Shown: positions 35,172 to 43,758 of the stretch, in pieces
How positions within the stretch are numbered: position 1 is the first letter of the stretch
Layout: each line of letters opens with the position of its first letter
Assembly: GCA_900553265.1 (NCBI GenBank)
Contig: USDD01000001.1
Span: forward strand, 1-60,786
Source of the DNA: an uncultured Eubacteriales bacterium
Lineage (GTDB): Bacteria > Bacillota > Clostridia > Christensenellales > Aristaeellaceae
DNA: 60,786 nt
Direction: 5' to 3'
Notes under the pieces: generated by a model
What the model was told of the DNA's origin: nothing
Databases searched by the model: none
What the model saw: the letters and a program-made list of their open reading frames with translations, nothing else
Made by a program: the position numbers and the translations under genes

Positions 35172-36245
35172 TCACCGAACCACCGGCGCCTCGCCGGGAT
35201 TCCAGCTCAGCAGCACGCGCTCGCCGATTTCGCCCTGCGCGCGGTCGGCGGACGGGCACTGGGCCAGCACCTCGCGGCCGTCGTCCAGCGTCAGCACGGC
35301 GCGCATGGAGCCTCCGGCGTAGTGGCGGGATTTCAGCGTGGCCGGCAGCGCGCAGCCGCCCAGCGGCGTTCTGGCAAAGCCCACCCGCTCGGTGCGCAGG
35401 CTCAGCGCCACCGTGTCGCCCGCCTGCACGTCGAAGTCCGGCCTGCGCGCGGGCAGGCGCGTTCCGGCGTATTCCAGCACGACGCCCTCCGCGTCCGCCG
35501 AGACGACCTTCGCCTCCAGCAGATTGGTCTGGCCGATGAAGCCGGCGGCGAAGCGGGTGGCCGGGCGCTCGTAGATCTCCTCGGGCGTGCCGATCTGCTC
35601 GAAGCGGCCCTCGTGCATGATGGCGATGCGGTCGGACATGTTCAGCGCCTCTTCCTGATCGTGGGTGATGTAGACGAAGGCGATGCCCAGCCGGCGCTGG
35701 ATGTCCTTGAGCTCCTGCTGCATCTGGCGGCGCAGTTTCAGATCCAGCGCGCCCAGCGGTTCGTCCAGCAGCAGCAGGCGCGGATTGAGCACCACGGCCC
35801 GGGCGATGGCCACGCGCTGGCGCTGACCGCCGGACAACTGACCGGGCATGCGCTTTTCATAGCCCTCCAGCTGCACCAGCCGCAGCATCTCGGTCACCCG
35901 CTTCTGCCATTCGGGCTTCTTCATGCCGCGCACGCGCAGGCCGTAGGAGATGTTCTTCTCCACGTTCATGTGCGGGAACAGGGCGTAGTTCTGAAACACT
36001 GTGTTCACGTCGCGCTTTTCCGGCGCGAGGGCGGTGATGTCCCGTCCGTCCAGCTCCACCGAGCCCGCGTCCGGATCCAGCAGGCCCGCGATGATGCGCA
36101 GCGTGGTGGTCTTGCCGCAGCCCGACGGGCCGAGCAGCGTGACGAACTCGCCGGACTGCACGTCCAGCGAAATCCCGCGCAGAATCGGGTGTCGGTCAAA
36201 GGATTTTTCCAGGCCCTTCAGGCGAAGCAGCACATTTTCGGACAT
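35172..36245 (-). CDS. potA: Polyamine ABC transporter ATPase PotA
   Basis: 357 residues. Walker A GPSGCGKTT (about residues 39-47), Q-loop NYALFPHM, signature LSGGQRQRVAIARA, Walker B LLLLDEPLGALD, H-loop YITHDQEEAL, then a C-terminal TOBE-like domain (about 235-357) for regulation. Energises import of spermidine/putrescine through PotBC from the PotD-bound form. It leads the operon with a promoter at 36295-36323. Confidence 0.96.
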   Translation of the reverse strand: MSENVLLRLKGLEKSFDRHPILRGISLDVQSGEFVTLLGPSGCGKTTTLRIIAGLLDPDAGSVELDGRDITALAPEKRDVNTVFQNYALFPHMNVEKNISYGLRVRGMKKPEWQKRVTEMLRLVQLEGYEKRMPGQLSGGQRQRVAIARAVVLNPRLLLLDEPLGALDLKLRRQMQQELKDIQRRLGIAFVYITHDQEEALNMSDRIAIMHEGRFEQIGTPEEIYERPATRFAAGFIGQTNLLEAKVVSADAEGVVLEYAGTRLPARRPDFDVQAGDTVALSLRTERVGFARTPLGGCALPATLKSRHYAGGSMRAVLTLDDGREVLAQCPSADRAQGEIGERVLLSWNPGEAPVVR

Positions 36246-36294
36246 CGCGTTCCAATCCCCTTTACACTACAGGTTTACTCTGCAAATTATCGTC

Positions 36295-36323
36295 AATATA
36301 TCACTTTTGCTTCGGCTGCACAA
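36295..36323 (-). promoter_or_regulatory. Promoter of potABCD
   Basis: On the minus strand TTGTGC (36323-36318), 17 bases, TATATT (36300-36295). Confidence 0.7.
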
Positions 36324-36385
36324 GCGTATTTTTGGTGAAGTTTCTTTATGGTTTGACACGTTTTTCGGCAAATTGTCTCCGGCGC

Positions 36386-36414
36386 TTGCCGAAGGGCGCG
36401 ATTTCATGTATAAT
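36386..36414 (+). promoter_or_regulatory. Promoter of the glycan gene trio
   Basis: TTGCCG (36386-36391), 17 bases, TATAAT (36409-36414). It is divergent from the potABCD promoter. Confidence 0.75.
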
Positions 36415-36445
36415 AATGTTGATTTACTTTTCGGAGGCGAAGCCC

Positions 36446-37057
36446 TTGTATCCTATCCTCAAGCGAATGCTGGACTTCCTGCTGGCGCTGATGGCGCTGC
36501 TTCTGCTCTCGCCGCTATTGCTGATTCTGGCGGCGGCGGTGCGGCTGACCTCTCCCGGCCCCGCGCTGTTTACGCAGCGCCGCGTCGGCCTGCACCGAAA
36601 GCTGTTTACCATCTACAAATTCCGCACCATGCGCACCGACACGCCCAAGGACGCGCCGACGCATCTTCTGCAGGACGCGAACCGCTTCATCACGCCGCTG
36701 GGGCGCTTTCTGCGCGCCTCCAGCCTGGACGAGCTGCCGCAGCTGATCAACATTCTGCGCGGCGACATGGCCTTCGTCGGCCCGCGCCCGGCGCTGTGGA
36801 ATCAGGACGATCTGATCGCCGCGCGGGAGCGCGTGGGCGCCAACGACGTGCGCCCCGGCCTGACGGGATGGGCGCAGATCAACGGCCGCGACGAGCTGCC
36901 CATTCCGGTCAAGGCGCGTCTGGACGGCGAATATGTGCAGAAAATGAGCTTCGGCTTCGATCTGAAGTGCTTTTTCGGAACGTTCCTGAGCGTGCTGCGC
37001 CGCGACGGCGTGCGCGAGGGCGCGCCCGCGCCCGAGGAGGAGAAGAGGGATGCCTGA
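36446..37057 (+). CDS. Monotopic phosphoglycosyl transferase (bacterial sugar transferase)
   Basis: 203 residues from a TTG at 36446 (YPILKRMLDF...) with CGGAGG 9 bases upstream; a longer frame from 36332 would begin upstream of the promoter. One re-entrant N-terminal helix is followed by TSPGPALFTQRRVGL, FTIYKFRTMRTD, SLDELPQLINILRGDMAFVGPRP (the Asp-Glu catalytic pair) and LTGWAQINGRD. It transfers a sugar phosphate, probably a diamino- or acetylamino-sugar, to undecaprenyl phosphate to start glycan assembly. Overlaps the next gene by 8 bases, so the trio is translationally coupled. Confidence 0.93.
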   Translation: MYPILKRMLDFLLALMALLLLSPLLLILAAAVRLTSPGPALFTQRRVGLHRKLFTIYKFRTMRTDTPKDAPTHLLQDANRFITPLGRFLRASSLDELPQLINILRGDMAFVGPRPALWNQDDLIAARERVGANDVRPGLTGWAQINGRDELPIPVKARLDGEYVQKMSFGFDLKCFFGTFLSVLRRDGVREGAPAPEEEKRDA

Positions 37058-37919
37058 CGTTCTCATCACCGGCGGAAGCGGCTTCATCGCCGCGGCGGCC
37101 CTGCGCCGCCTGCGCGAGCTTCCCGGCGTGCGCGCGGAGGCCGTCAGCGTGCGCGGCGGGCGGTGGAAAGACCTCGATCTGTCCAGATACGACTGCATCG
37201 TCCACACGGCGGGCGTCGCCCACGTCAGCCCCGACCCGTCGCTCGCCGACGCGTACCGAACCGTCAACTTCGAGCTGACGCGGGATCTGGCGCAAAAGGC
37301 CAAAGCTGACGGCTGCCCTCACTTCATCTTTCTCTCCAGCATGATCGTCTTTGGTCAGGCAGCCCGGGCGGGCGAGCGCCGCTTTATTTCGCCCGACACG
37401 CCGCCCGCGCCCGTCAACGCCTATGGGCAGAGCAAGCTGGACGCGGAGAACGCGCTGCGCGCGCTGGAGGGCGACGGCTTCCGCGCGGCCATCCTGCGCC
37501 CGCCCATGGTCTATGGCGACGGCTGCAAGGGTAACTACAACGCGCTGCGGTCGCTGGCGCGCAAATTGCCCATATTTCCCGAATACGAAAACCGGCGCAG
37601 CATGCTCTATGTCGAAAACCTCGCCGAGCTCATCGCGCAGATCGCCCTCAGCGGCGCGTCGGGCACGTTCCATCCCAGCGACGGTCAGCCCCGCTCGGTG
37701 AGCGAAGTCGTCCGCCAGATCTGCCTCTGCCATGGAAAAAACATGCGCTTTTCCCGAATTCTTGCCCCGCTGGTGACGCTGGCGGGCGGGCGCGGCGTGG
37801 TTCGGCGCGCCTTCGGCGACATGGCCTACGACGCGTTCATGCCGGATTTTCCCGGAGATTACCGGCGTTTCTCCTTTGAGGAGGGCGTTCGACGCACGGA
37901 GGAAGACGAAAGATGGTGA
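37050..37919 (+). CDS. NAD-dependent sugar-nucleotide epimerase/reductase (SDR)
   Basis: 289 residues. The Rossmann opening is VLITGGSGFIAAAALRRL, with HTAGVAHVS, SSMIVFGQ (in place of the usual SSxxVYG) and the catalytic YxxxK in AYGQSKLDAE (about residues 126-135). Likely produces or reduces the nucleotide sugar used by the preceding transferase; similar pairs act on 4-keto UDP-sugars (inference). The basic C terminus AYDAFMPDFPGDYRRF is typical of these small members. It overlaps both neighbours. Confidence 0.88.
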   Translation: MPDVLITGGSGFIAAAALRRLRELPGVRAEAVSVRGGRWKDLDLSRYDCIVHTAGVAHVSPDPSLADAYRTVNFELTRDLAQKAKADGCPHFIFLSSMIVFGQAARAGERRFISPDTPPAPVNAYGQSKLDAENALRALEGDGFRAAILRPPMVYGDGCKGNYNALRSLARKLPIFPEYENRRSMLYVENLAELIAQIALSGASGTFHPSDGQPRSVSEVVRQICLCHGKNMRFSRILAPLVTLAGGRGVVRRAFGDMAYDAFMPDFPGDYRRFSFEEGVRRTEEDERW

Positions 37920-39013
37920 AGCCCGTTCGCGTGCTGGAGCTGATTACGGTTCCGGCGGATTTCAACGGCCTGACGCGCTTTCCCATGCGGCTGATGGCCA
38001 AAATGGATCCGTCCGCCGTGCGCGCCGACCTTCTGACCTATGCCGTGGGCGACGAGCGCATTCGCGGCGAAATCGAGGCCATGGGTGCCAGACTGTACGT
38101 CGCGCCCCACCGGCTGAAGCATCCGCTGCGCTACATGCGCTACGTCGCGTCCCTCGTGCGCGAAAACCGCTATGATATCGTGCATCTGCACGGCAATTCC
38201 TGCACGCTGGCCATCGATCTCTGGGCGGCGAAGCGGGGCGGCGCGCGGGTGCGCATCGCCCACAGCCACAACACTGCCTGCAAGTTCACGCTGCTGCACC
38301 GGCTGCTGCGCCCGGCGTTCAACGCGCTGTACACCCACGCCTATGCCTGCGGCGACGAAGCCGGGCGCTGGCTGTTTGGAAGAAAGCCCTTTCGGATCAT
38401 CCCCAACGCCGTGGACGCGGAGGCGCTGGCCTTCTCCGAACCGGCGCGCGCGGATGTCCGCGCAGAATTCGGCCTGAAGGACGAGCCGGTGCTCGGCCAC
38501 GTGGGCAATTTCGTCCCGGCCAAGAACCCGCTGTTTCTTATGGAGGTTCTGAATCGCCTGCCCGAATGCCGCCTGCTGCTGGCGGGCGACGGGCCGATGC
38601 GCGCCGAGGTCGAGGCCCGCTCGGCGGAAATGGGGCTGTCCGGCCGCGTAATCTTCGCCGGAGCGCGCGGCGACATGCCGCGGCTGTACTCGGCCATGGA
38701 CGCGCTGCTGCTGCCGTCGCTGTTCGAGGGCTTCCCCACCGTGGCGCTGGAGAGCCAGTGCGCGGGTCTTCCGACAATCCTCTCCGAGGCCGTCACCCGG
38801 GACTGCGCGCTGACGGATTTCGCCGCCTTCGAGCCGCTCGACGCAGAGCGCTGGGCCGCGCGCATCCGCGAGGGCCTTGGACAAAATCGCGCTCAGCAAA
38901 GCGCCGAGGGCCGAAGCGCCGTCGTCCAAGCCGGCCACGACCTGACCCGGCTGGCCGCAGACCTTCAGGCGGAATACCTGCGCCTTGCGCAGTCAGGCGA
39001 ACCGCAGAAATGA
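37913..39013 (+). CDS. GT4-type glycosyltransferase
   Basis: 366 residues. An N-terminal acceptor domain with VRVLELITVPADFNGLTRF and IVHLHGNSC is joined to a C-terminal nucleotide-sugar domain with LGHVGNFVPAKNP, LLLAGDGPMRAEVE, VIFAGARGDMPRLYSAMDALLLPSLFEGFPTVALE (the EGFP/E motif) and a final alpha helix. It resembles the EpsF/capsular glycosyltransferases that add a sugar to the lipid-linked chain. It overlaps the SDR gene by 7 bases. Confidence 0.92.
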   Translation: MVKPVRVLELITVPADFNGLTRFPMRLMAKMDPSAVRADLLTYAVGDERIRGEIEAMGARLYVAPHRLKHPLRYMRYVASLVRENRYDIVHLHGNSCTLAIDLWAAKRGGARVRIAHSHNTACKFTLLHRLLRPAFNALYTHAYACGDEAGRWLFGRKPFRIIPNAVDAEALAFSEPARADVRAEFGLKDEPVLGHVGNFVPAKNPLFLMEVLNRLPECRLLLAGDGPMRAEVEARSAEMGLSGRVIFAGARGDMPRLYSAMDALLLPSLFEGFPTVALESQCAGLPTILSEAVTRDCALTDFAAFEPLDAERWAARIREGLGQNRAQQSAEGRSAVVQAGHDLTRLAADLQAEYLRLAQSGEPQK

Positions 39014-39102
39014 ACGCGGCGACCGAAAACCTTCAGGCGCCGCGTCTCTGAACAGACTTTTTCCTATTCAAACGCTTTGCAAATACGAACGGAGGAACCA
39101 CC

Positions 39103-40497
39103 TTGAACAATCAATCGAAGCGCTCGCTTCTGGCCACCGTGGTGGCGCTGGCCTGGCCGGCCATGCTGGAGCAGGCGCTGCAAACCTGCGTGCAGTACGC
39201 CGACTCGGCCATGGTGGGCCGGCTGGGCGTGCAGGCCACCGCCGCGGTGGGCCTGACCACCACTGTGACATGGCTGACCAATTCGCCCCTGTGGGCGCTG
39301 GGCATCGGCGTGCTGGCCTGCGTCGCCCGCGCCGTCGGCGCAAAGGACGAGCGCACCGCCCGCAGCGCGGCCATGCAGGCCGTCTGGATGGCGCTGATCT
39401 CCGGCGCGCTGCTGACGCTGCTGACCCAGTGGATCGCGCCGCACCTGCCCGGCTGGCTGAACGCCGACCCGGAAATTCGCCGGGAGGGCGCGCTGTACTT
39501 CTCCATCGTCTGTGCGCCGCTGATTTTCCGCGCCCTGTCCTTTATCCTCAGCAGCGCGCTGCGCGCCTCGGGCGACACGCGCACGCCCATGCTGGTCAAT
39601 CTGGGCATGAACGCCATCAACGTAGTGCTGAACTTCTTTCTGATCTTCCCCACGCGCGCCATGGTTCTCCTCGGGCGAACCGTGACCGTCCCCGGCGCGG
39701 GCTGGGGCGTGGCGGGCGCGGCCGTGGCCACGGCGATTTCCGTGGTGTTCAGCGGCAGCATGATGCTCGTGAAGGTGCTGCAGAGCAAATCCATCTCGCC
39801 CCGCGGCATGAAGGCGCAGTGGGATCGCCCGGTGATGACGCAGTGCATCAAGGTGGGCCTGCCCGTGGCGCTTCAGAATCTGGGCGTGTTCTCGGGACAG
39901 GTGGTATTCTCCGCGCAGGTCACGTCGCTGGGCAAGACGGCGCTGGCCGCCCATTCCATCGCCATCACCGCCGAGCAGGCCTTTTACATTCCCGGCTTCG
40001 GCATGGAGGCCGCGGCCTCGACGCTGTGCGGAAACGCGCTGGGCGAGCGGGACGAGCGCAAACTCGACCGCATCAGCCGCACGGTGCTGATGATCAGCGT
40101 CGGGCTGATGACAATCTCCGGCGCGATACTGTTCGCCTTCCCCAGGGCGCTGATGTCGCTGTTCACCCAGGACGCGGCGGTCATCGCCAGCGGCGCGGAG
40201 GTGCTGCGCATCGTGGCCTGCTCCGAGCCGATGTACGCCGCGCTGATCCTCTTCGAGGGCATCTATCACGGCGTCGGGCAGACGAAATTCCCCTTCTTCG
40301 TGTCGCTGGCGACCATGTGGGGCGTGCGCGTGCTGGGCACGGCCGTCTGCGTGGGCACGCTGGGGCTGGGACTGCGCGCCGTGTGGCTGTGCATGGTGGC
40401 GGACAACGTCGCCCGCGCGGTGCTACTGGGCATTCGCTATTTCAGCGGAAAATGGAAAAAGTCGCTGGATCTGAAACCCATATCAACGGAGGAATGA
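39103..40497 (+). CDS. MATE family efflux transporter
   Basis: 464 residues, about twelve helices, from a TTG at 39103 with GGAGGAACCACC upstream. The start has ALAWPAMLEQALQTCVQYADSAMVGRLG, and the second half SLGKTALAAHSIAITAEQAFYIPGFGMEAAASTLCGNALGE, both characteristic of MATE proteins that export cationic drugs or metabolites using Na+ or H+. The substrate cannot be read. Its stop is 3 bases before the serine hydrolase gene. Confidence 0.93.
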   Translation: MNNQSKRSLLATVVALAWPAMLEQALQTCVQYADSAMVGRLGVQATAAVGLTTTVTWLTNSPLWALGIGVLACVARAVGAKDERTARSAAMQAVWMALISGALLTLLTQWIAPHLPGWLNADPEIRREGALYFSIVCAPLIFRALSFILSSALRASGDTRTPMLVNLGMNAINVVLNFFLIFPTRAMVLLGRTVTVPGAGWGVAGAAVATAISVVFSGSMMLVKVLQSKSISPRGMKAQWDRPVMTQCIKVGLPVALQNLGVFSGQVVFSAQVTSLGKTALAAHSIAITAEQAFYIPGFGMEAAASTLCGNALGERDERKLDRISRTVLMISVGLMTISGAILFAFPRALMSLFTQDAAVIASGAEVLRIVACSEPMYAALILFEGIYHGVGQTKFPFFVSLATMWGVRVLGTAVCVGTLGLGLRAVWLCMVADNVARAVLLGIRYFSGKWKKSLDLKPISTEE

Positions 40498-40500
40498 CGC

Positions 40501-41622
40501 ATGAATTTTGAGGCATTGGATCGGTATCTGGACGAAATGCCCTCCCGGGGCATTCCCGGCTGCGACCTGCGCGTCTGGCAGGCGCACGAGCCCATCTACT
40601 CCCGCCGCGTGGGCGTGGGCCGTCCCGGCCAGCCGATGGCCGGCGACGAGACCTACTGGTTCTATTCCGCGTCCAAGGTGGTCTGCATGGCCGCATCCAT
40701 GCAGCTCGTCGAGCGCGGAGCCGTCGCTCTGGACGACCCGGTGAGCAGGTATCTGCCCGCCTACGCCCATCTGACCGTCCGGGAAAACGGCGGCGTCCGC
40801 CCGGCGAAAACGGTCATGACGCTCCGGCATCTCATGTCCATGCAGGGCGGACTGAACTACGATCTGGACGCGCCGTCCGTGCGGGCCGCGCGGGAAAAGT
40901 ACGCGCCCCACATGACCACCCGGCAGATCGCCGACGCGCTGGCCGCCGAGCCGCTGGACTTCGATCCCGGCACGCACTTCCAGTACAGCCTCTGCCACGA
41001 CGTGATGGCCGCGGTGATCGAGGCCGCCTCGGGCATGACCTACGGCGAATACGTCCGAAAGAACCTCTTCGACCCGCTGGGCGTGAAATGTCTGACCTTC
41101 CATCCCGACGAGGCGATTCTGTCCCGGCTGGCGGCAAGGTATCGGCTGGACGAAAACGGAATCGCCCAGCCGATGGAGAACCGCACCATGGGCTACTGCT
41201 TCTCCGACCGCTACGAGAGCGGCGGCGCGGGCCTCTGCGGCGACGCGGCGAGCTATCTGCTCTTCGCCGACGCCATCGCCAACGACGGCGTTGGCAAGAC
41301 CGGCGCGCGCATCCTTCGCCGGGAGACCATCGACCTGTGGCGCACGCCGCAGCTGACCGGCGCGTCCAAGGCCGATTTCGACGCGCTGGGCCGCACGGGC
41401 TACAGCTACGCGCTGGGCGTGCGCGTGCTGACGGATCCCTCCACCTCCCGCGGCCCCGCGGGCGAGTTCGGCTGGGACAGCGCCGCGGCGGCGTGGGTGA
41501 TGCTGGATCCCGACCATCATCTCTGCGCGCTGTTTACGCCCCATGTGCTGGACTGCGGCCGCGCCTACGTGGAGTACCATCCCGCCATGCGCGATCTGAT
41601 TTACGAGGGAATGGCGCGGTGA
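40501..41622 (+). CDS. Serine hydrolase of the class C beta-lactamase/esterase fold
   Basis: 373 residues without a signal peptide, so probably cytoplasmic. SxxK is SASK at residues 56-59, YxN is replaced by YSL (near 161, in FQYSLCHDVMAA), and a third motif is uncertain (SAAAAW). Such proteins act as esterases, D-aminopeptidases or peptidoglycan peptidases rather than true beta-lactamases. The ribosome site GGAGGAATGACGC is good. It is followed, with a GTGA overlap, by an orphan gene. Confidence 0.88.
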   Translation: MNFEALDRYLDEMPSRGIPGCDLRVWQAHEPIYSRRVGVGRPGQPMAGDETYWFYSASKVVCMAASMQLVERGAVALDDPVSRYLPAYAHLTVRENGGVRPAKTVMTLRHLMSMQGGLNYDLDAPSVRAAREKYAPHMTTRQIADALAAEPLDFDPGTHFQYSLCHDVMAAVIEAASGMTYGEYVRKNLFDPLGVKCLTFHPDEAILSRLAARYRLDENGIAQPMENRTMGYCFSDRYESGGAGLCGDAASYLLFADAIANDGVGKTGARILRRETIDLWRTPQLTGASKADFDALGRTGYSYALGVRVLTDPSTSRGPAGEFGWDSAAAAWVMLDPDHHLCALFTPHVLDCGRAYVEYHPAMRDLIYEGMAR

Positions 41623-42095
41623 GCGAAGCGGACATGGTCGAAATCCGCGGTCACCGACTGCGCGAGGAAACCGTTCTCGAGATCGGCCGGTTTTCCATCC
41701 TGTGGAGCATTTTTGAAAATCAGTACTGCCATATGAAATGCACGTCGGCGGTTCTTGCAGAAATCGCACCGACGCTCACCATCGACCCGGCTGCGCGCAC
41801 GCGCTTTGCCGAAGTGCTGCGCTGCCGCTGCGGCCTGCAGGAATTGCTCTCGGCGGATTATGTTCGTTTCTCGCTGCACCCTTCAGGTGCGCGCCTTTCC
41901 AGCGAGGACGAGCAAATGCGCATGCAGCAGTTCATCGAGCAGAGCGGAAACGAGCTTACGCTCGGCTGTCTGCTGATCGTCCGGCGGCTGCGCAACAATC
42001 TGATGCACGGACTGAAGTTCCCCGACGAACTGGACGGCCAGCTGGAGCTCTTCCGAGCCATGAACGGCGTGCTGGAGCATCTTTCACGAAATTAA
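41619..42095 (+). CDS. Orphan protein with an Rx4H (HEPN-like) motif
   Basis: 158 residues from a GTG at 41619 that overlaps the hydrolase stop (GTGA) and has GAGGGA 8 bases upstream; an ATG at 41634 is possible. All-alpha by appearance. Near residue 130 it reads IVRRLRNNLMHGLKFPDEL, which fits the R-x4-H motif of HEPN nucleases and the related scaffold helix, but I saw no partner nucleotidyltransferase. The family is not recognised. The stop codon TAA (42093-42095) lies in the TTAA border of the MITE, so the C terminus may be altered by the insertion. Confidence 0.65.
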   Translation: MSEADMVEIRGHRLREETVLEIGRFSILWSIFENQYCHMKCTSAVLAEIAPTLTIDPAARTRFAEVLRCRCGLQELLSADYVRFSLHPSGARLSSEDEQMRMQQFIEQSGNELTLGCLLIVRRLRNNLMHGLKFPDELDGQLELFRAMNGVLEHLSRN

Positions 42096-42260
42096 GGCAA
42101 CACCGCACAAATGAGGCGGTTGGCCGGCGAATGGATTTTTCGTCAGATGCAAATGCAAATTCCGAAGGTTTACTGGAGGTAAATCGAGGAAATCTGCATG
42201 CCGCAGATGGCGGAAAAGACAGCGCCAGACGCACCGCCGAATTGGGCGGTGTTGCCTTAA
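42092..42260. mobile_element. MITE-like element with 15-bp inverted ends and TTAA borders
   Basis: The 15-mer TTAAGGCAACACCGC (42092-42106) is perfectly repeated in inverted form at 42246-42260. The similarity continues inward for about 12 more bases with few changes, including an AGGCGGT/ACCGCC pair (42114-42120 with 42233-42238). The total length is 169 bases and there is no open frame, as for a miniature inverted-repeat element. TTAA at each end could be a target duplication with GGCAACACCGC as the true terminus. Confidence 0.7.
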
Positions 42261-42276
42261 AACGCGCAAATTTCCC

Positions 42277-42305
42277 TTGCATCTTTCTTCCAATTCCGGT
42301 ATAAT
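42277..42305 (+). promoter_or_regulatory. Promoter of the D-lyxose isomerase gene
   Basis: TTGCAT (42277-42282), 17 bases, TATAAT (42300-42305), beginning 17 bases after the MITE's right end. Confidence 0.75.
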
Positions 42306-42347
42306 AACGGTAAAGGCAATTTACTTTCCGTGAGGAGGAGAGATTCA

Positions 42348-43028
42348 ATGAAGCGTTCGGAAATCAACGGTGCCATCGCGCGGGCCAAGGATCTGCTGCA
42401 CAGAAACAACATTCATCTGCCCGCCATGGCCTACTGGAACATGGACGAGTGGAAGGCCAACGTCGGCAAGCTCGACACGGTGCGCAAAGTCATGCTCGGT
42501 TGGGACATCACCGACTTCGGCACCAACGACTTTTCCTCTGTGGGCGCGGTGCTCTACACCGTGCGCAACGGCCTGATGGACGACCCGGGCGTGGGCGTGC
42601 CCTTCTGCGAAAAGTACATCGTCATGAAGGAAGGCCAGCGCCTGCCCAAGCACTACCATGTGTTCAAGACCGAGGACATCATCAACCGCGCCGGCGGCGT
42701 GTTGGTGGTCTATCTGTGGAACGCCGATCCCGCCACGGGCGAGCAGCTGGACACGGACGTGCACGTCTGCATGGACGGCATCGAGCACGTGTTCAAGCCC
42801 GGCGAACCCATCGAGGTGCATCCCGGCAATTCCATCAGCCTGACTCCCTACATCGCCCACATCTTCGGGCCCAAGCCCGGCTGCGGCGATCTGGTCGTGG
42901 GCGAGGTCTCCAAGGTCAACGACGACAACACCGACAACTACTTCATGGAGCCGACCTCCCGCTTCGCGGACGTGGACGAGGACGAGCCCATCGTCCATCC
43001 CCTCTGCAACGAGTACGACAAGCTCTGA
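42348..43028 (+). CDS. D-lyxose isomerase (cupin type)
   Basis: 226 residues from the ATG at 42348 with GGAGGAGAG upstream. It starts MKRSEINGAIARAKDLL and carries the cupin metal ligands in LPKHYHVFKTEDI (HxH and Glu, about residues 101-113) and HPGNSISLTPYIAHIFG (about 165-181). Family Lyx_isomer (PF07385) interconverts D-lyxose and D-xylulose, with some activity on D-mannose/D-fructose. The enzyme is cytoplasmic, and length fits the family. It is alone between the MITE and a terminator. Confidence 0.88.
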   Translation: MKRSEINGAIARAKDLLHRNNIHLPAMAYWNMDEWKANVGKLDTVRKVMLGWDITDFGTNDFSSVGAVLYTVRNGLMDDPGVGVPFCEKYIVMKEGQRLPKHYHVFKTEDIINRAGGVLVVYLWNADPATGEQLDTDVHVCMDGIEHVFKPGEPIEVHPGNSISLTPYIAHIFGPKPGCGDLVVGEVSKVNDDNTDNYFMEPTSRFADVDEDEPIVHPLCNEYDKL

Positions 43029-43042
43029 GAACAAAACGATTC

Positions 43043-43082
43043 AAGGCGCGGCGGAATCGCACGATTCCGCCGCGCCTTTGCT
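43043..43082. terminator. Strong bidirectional terminator
   Basis: A perfect 16-base stem, AAGGCGCGGCGGAATC (43043-43058) with GATTCCGCCGCGCCTT (43063-43078), around GCAC. Separates convergent genes. Confidence 0.85.
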
Positions 43083-43098
43083 GCATCGCTCCGCTCCG

Positions 43099-43758
43099 TT
43101 ATCCCGCCGATGCGCGGCGGGCCTTCTCCGCCATGCGCTCCTGCCGCCGCCGAATCATTTCCTTCTGCGCCCGGATCTGGGCGTATTCCTTTTTGCACCA
43201 GAGCCGGTCGATCAGGATCAGGGCGGCGACTTCGATTCCACACGTGACGTACAGACTGATGATCGCCTGCCTCCGCTGCGCCTCCCAATGGGCGATGGAT
43301 TTCTCCAGCGGCAGCAGCGCCTCCGCGCCGTCCGACAGTTCCTCCAGCATGTCACCGCCCGCAATCGTCTTGGAATAGACCAGCGAATAGCTCTTTCCCG
43401 GGCTCAGCGTATCGCCCAGTTTCGAAAAATCGTCCCGGTTTTGAACGACGAATTTTCGCCCGTCCGCCGAATGGAGCACATAGCTGAGGCCGCGCCTTAT
43501 GCCACTTCTTTCCAGCGAGAGATGCGAATAGACGATTTCGGCACGCGTCCATCGCTCCGGCGACTGCCACTGATAAACGGCGATGGCGAAACTCCAGATG
43601 AAAATAAAGATCACCACGAGAAGCGTAACTCCGTATTTGGCGCGAATCGTCTGCCGGAGCTTTCGGATCTGGCCGTTTCTCTCGATGATGTATCCGTCCG
43701 GGCCGCGCTGCGGCGACCGCTTCGGCAGTGCGCCTGTTCTGTGCTTTTTCGCGCTCAT
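43099..43758 (-). CDS. Orphan two-helix membrane protein
   Basis: 219 residues. A basic N terminus (KKHRTGALPKRSPQRGP) is followed by one helix, VTLLVVIFIFIWSFAIAV (about residues 44-62), an extracellular beta-rich domain (EIVYSHLSLERSGIRR... GKSYSLVYSK), a second helix, ISLYVTCGIEVAALILI (about 167-183), and a cytoplasmic basic coiled coil ending RRRQERMAEKARR. The core between the helices resembles the DUF3592-like domain of small membrane proteins, a loose match. TTGGAGG is upstream. Its start overlaps the DUF4375 stop (ATGA). Confidence 0.75.
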   Translation of the reverse strand: MSAKKHRTGALPKRSPQRGPDGYIIERNGQIRKLRQTIRAKYGVTLLVVIFIFIWSFAIAVYQWQSPERWTRAEIVYSHLSLERSGIRRGLSYVLHSADGRKFVVQNRDDFSKLGDTLSPGKSYSLVYSKTIAGGDMLEELSDGAEALLPLEKSIAHWEAQRRQAIISLYVTCGIEVAALILIDRLWCKKEYAQIRAQKEMIRRRQERMAEKARRASAG

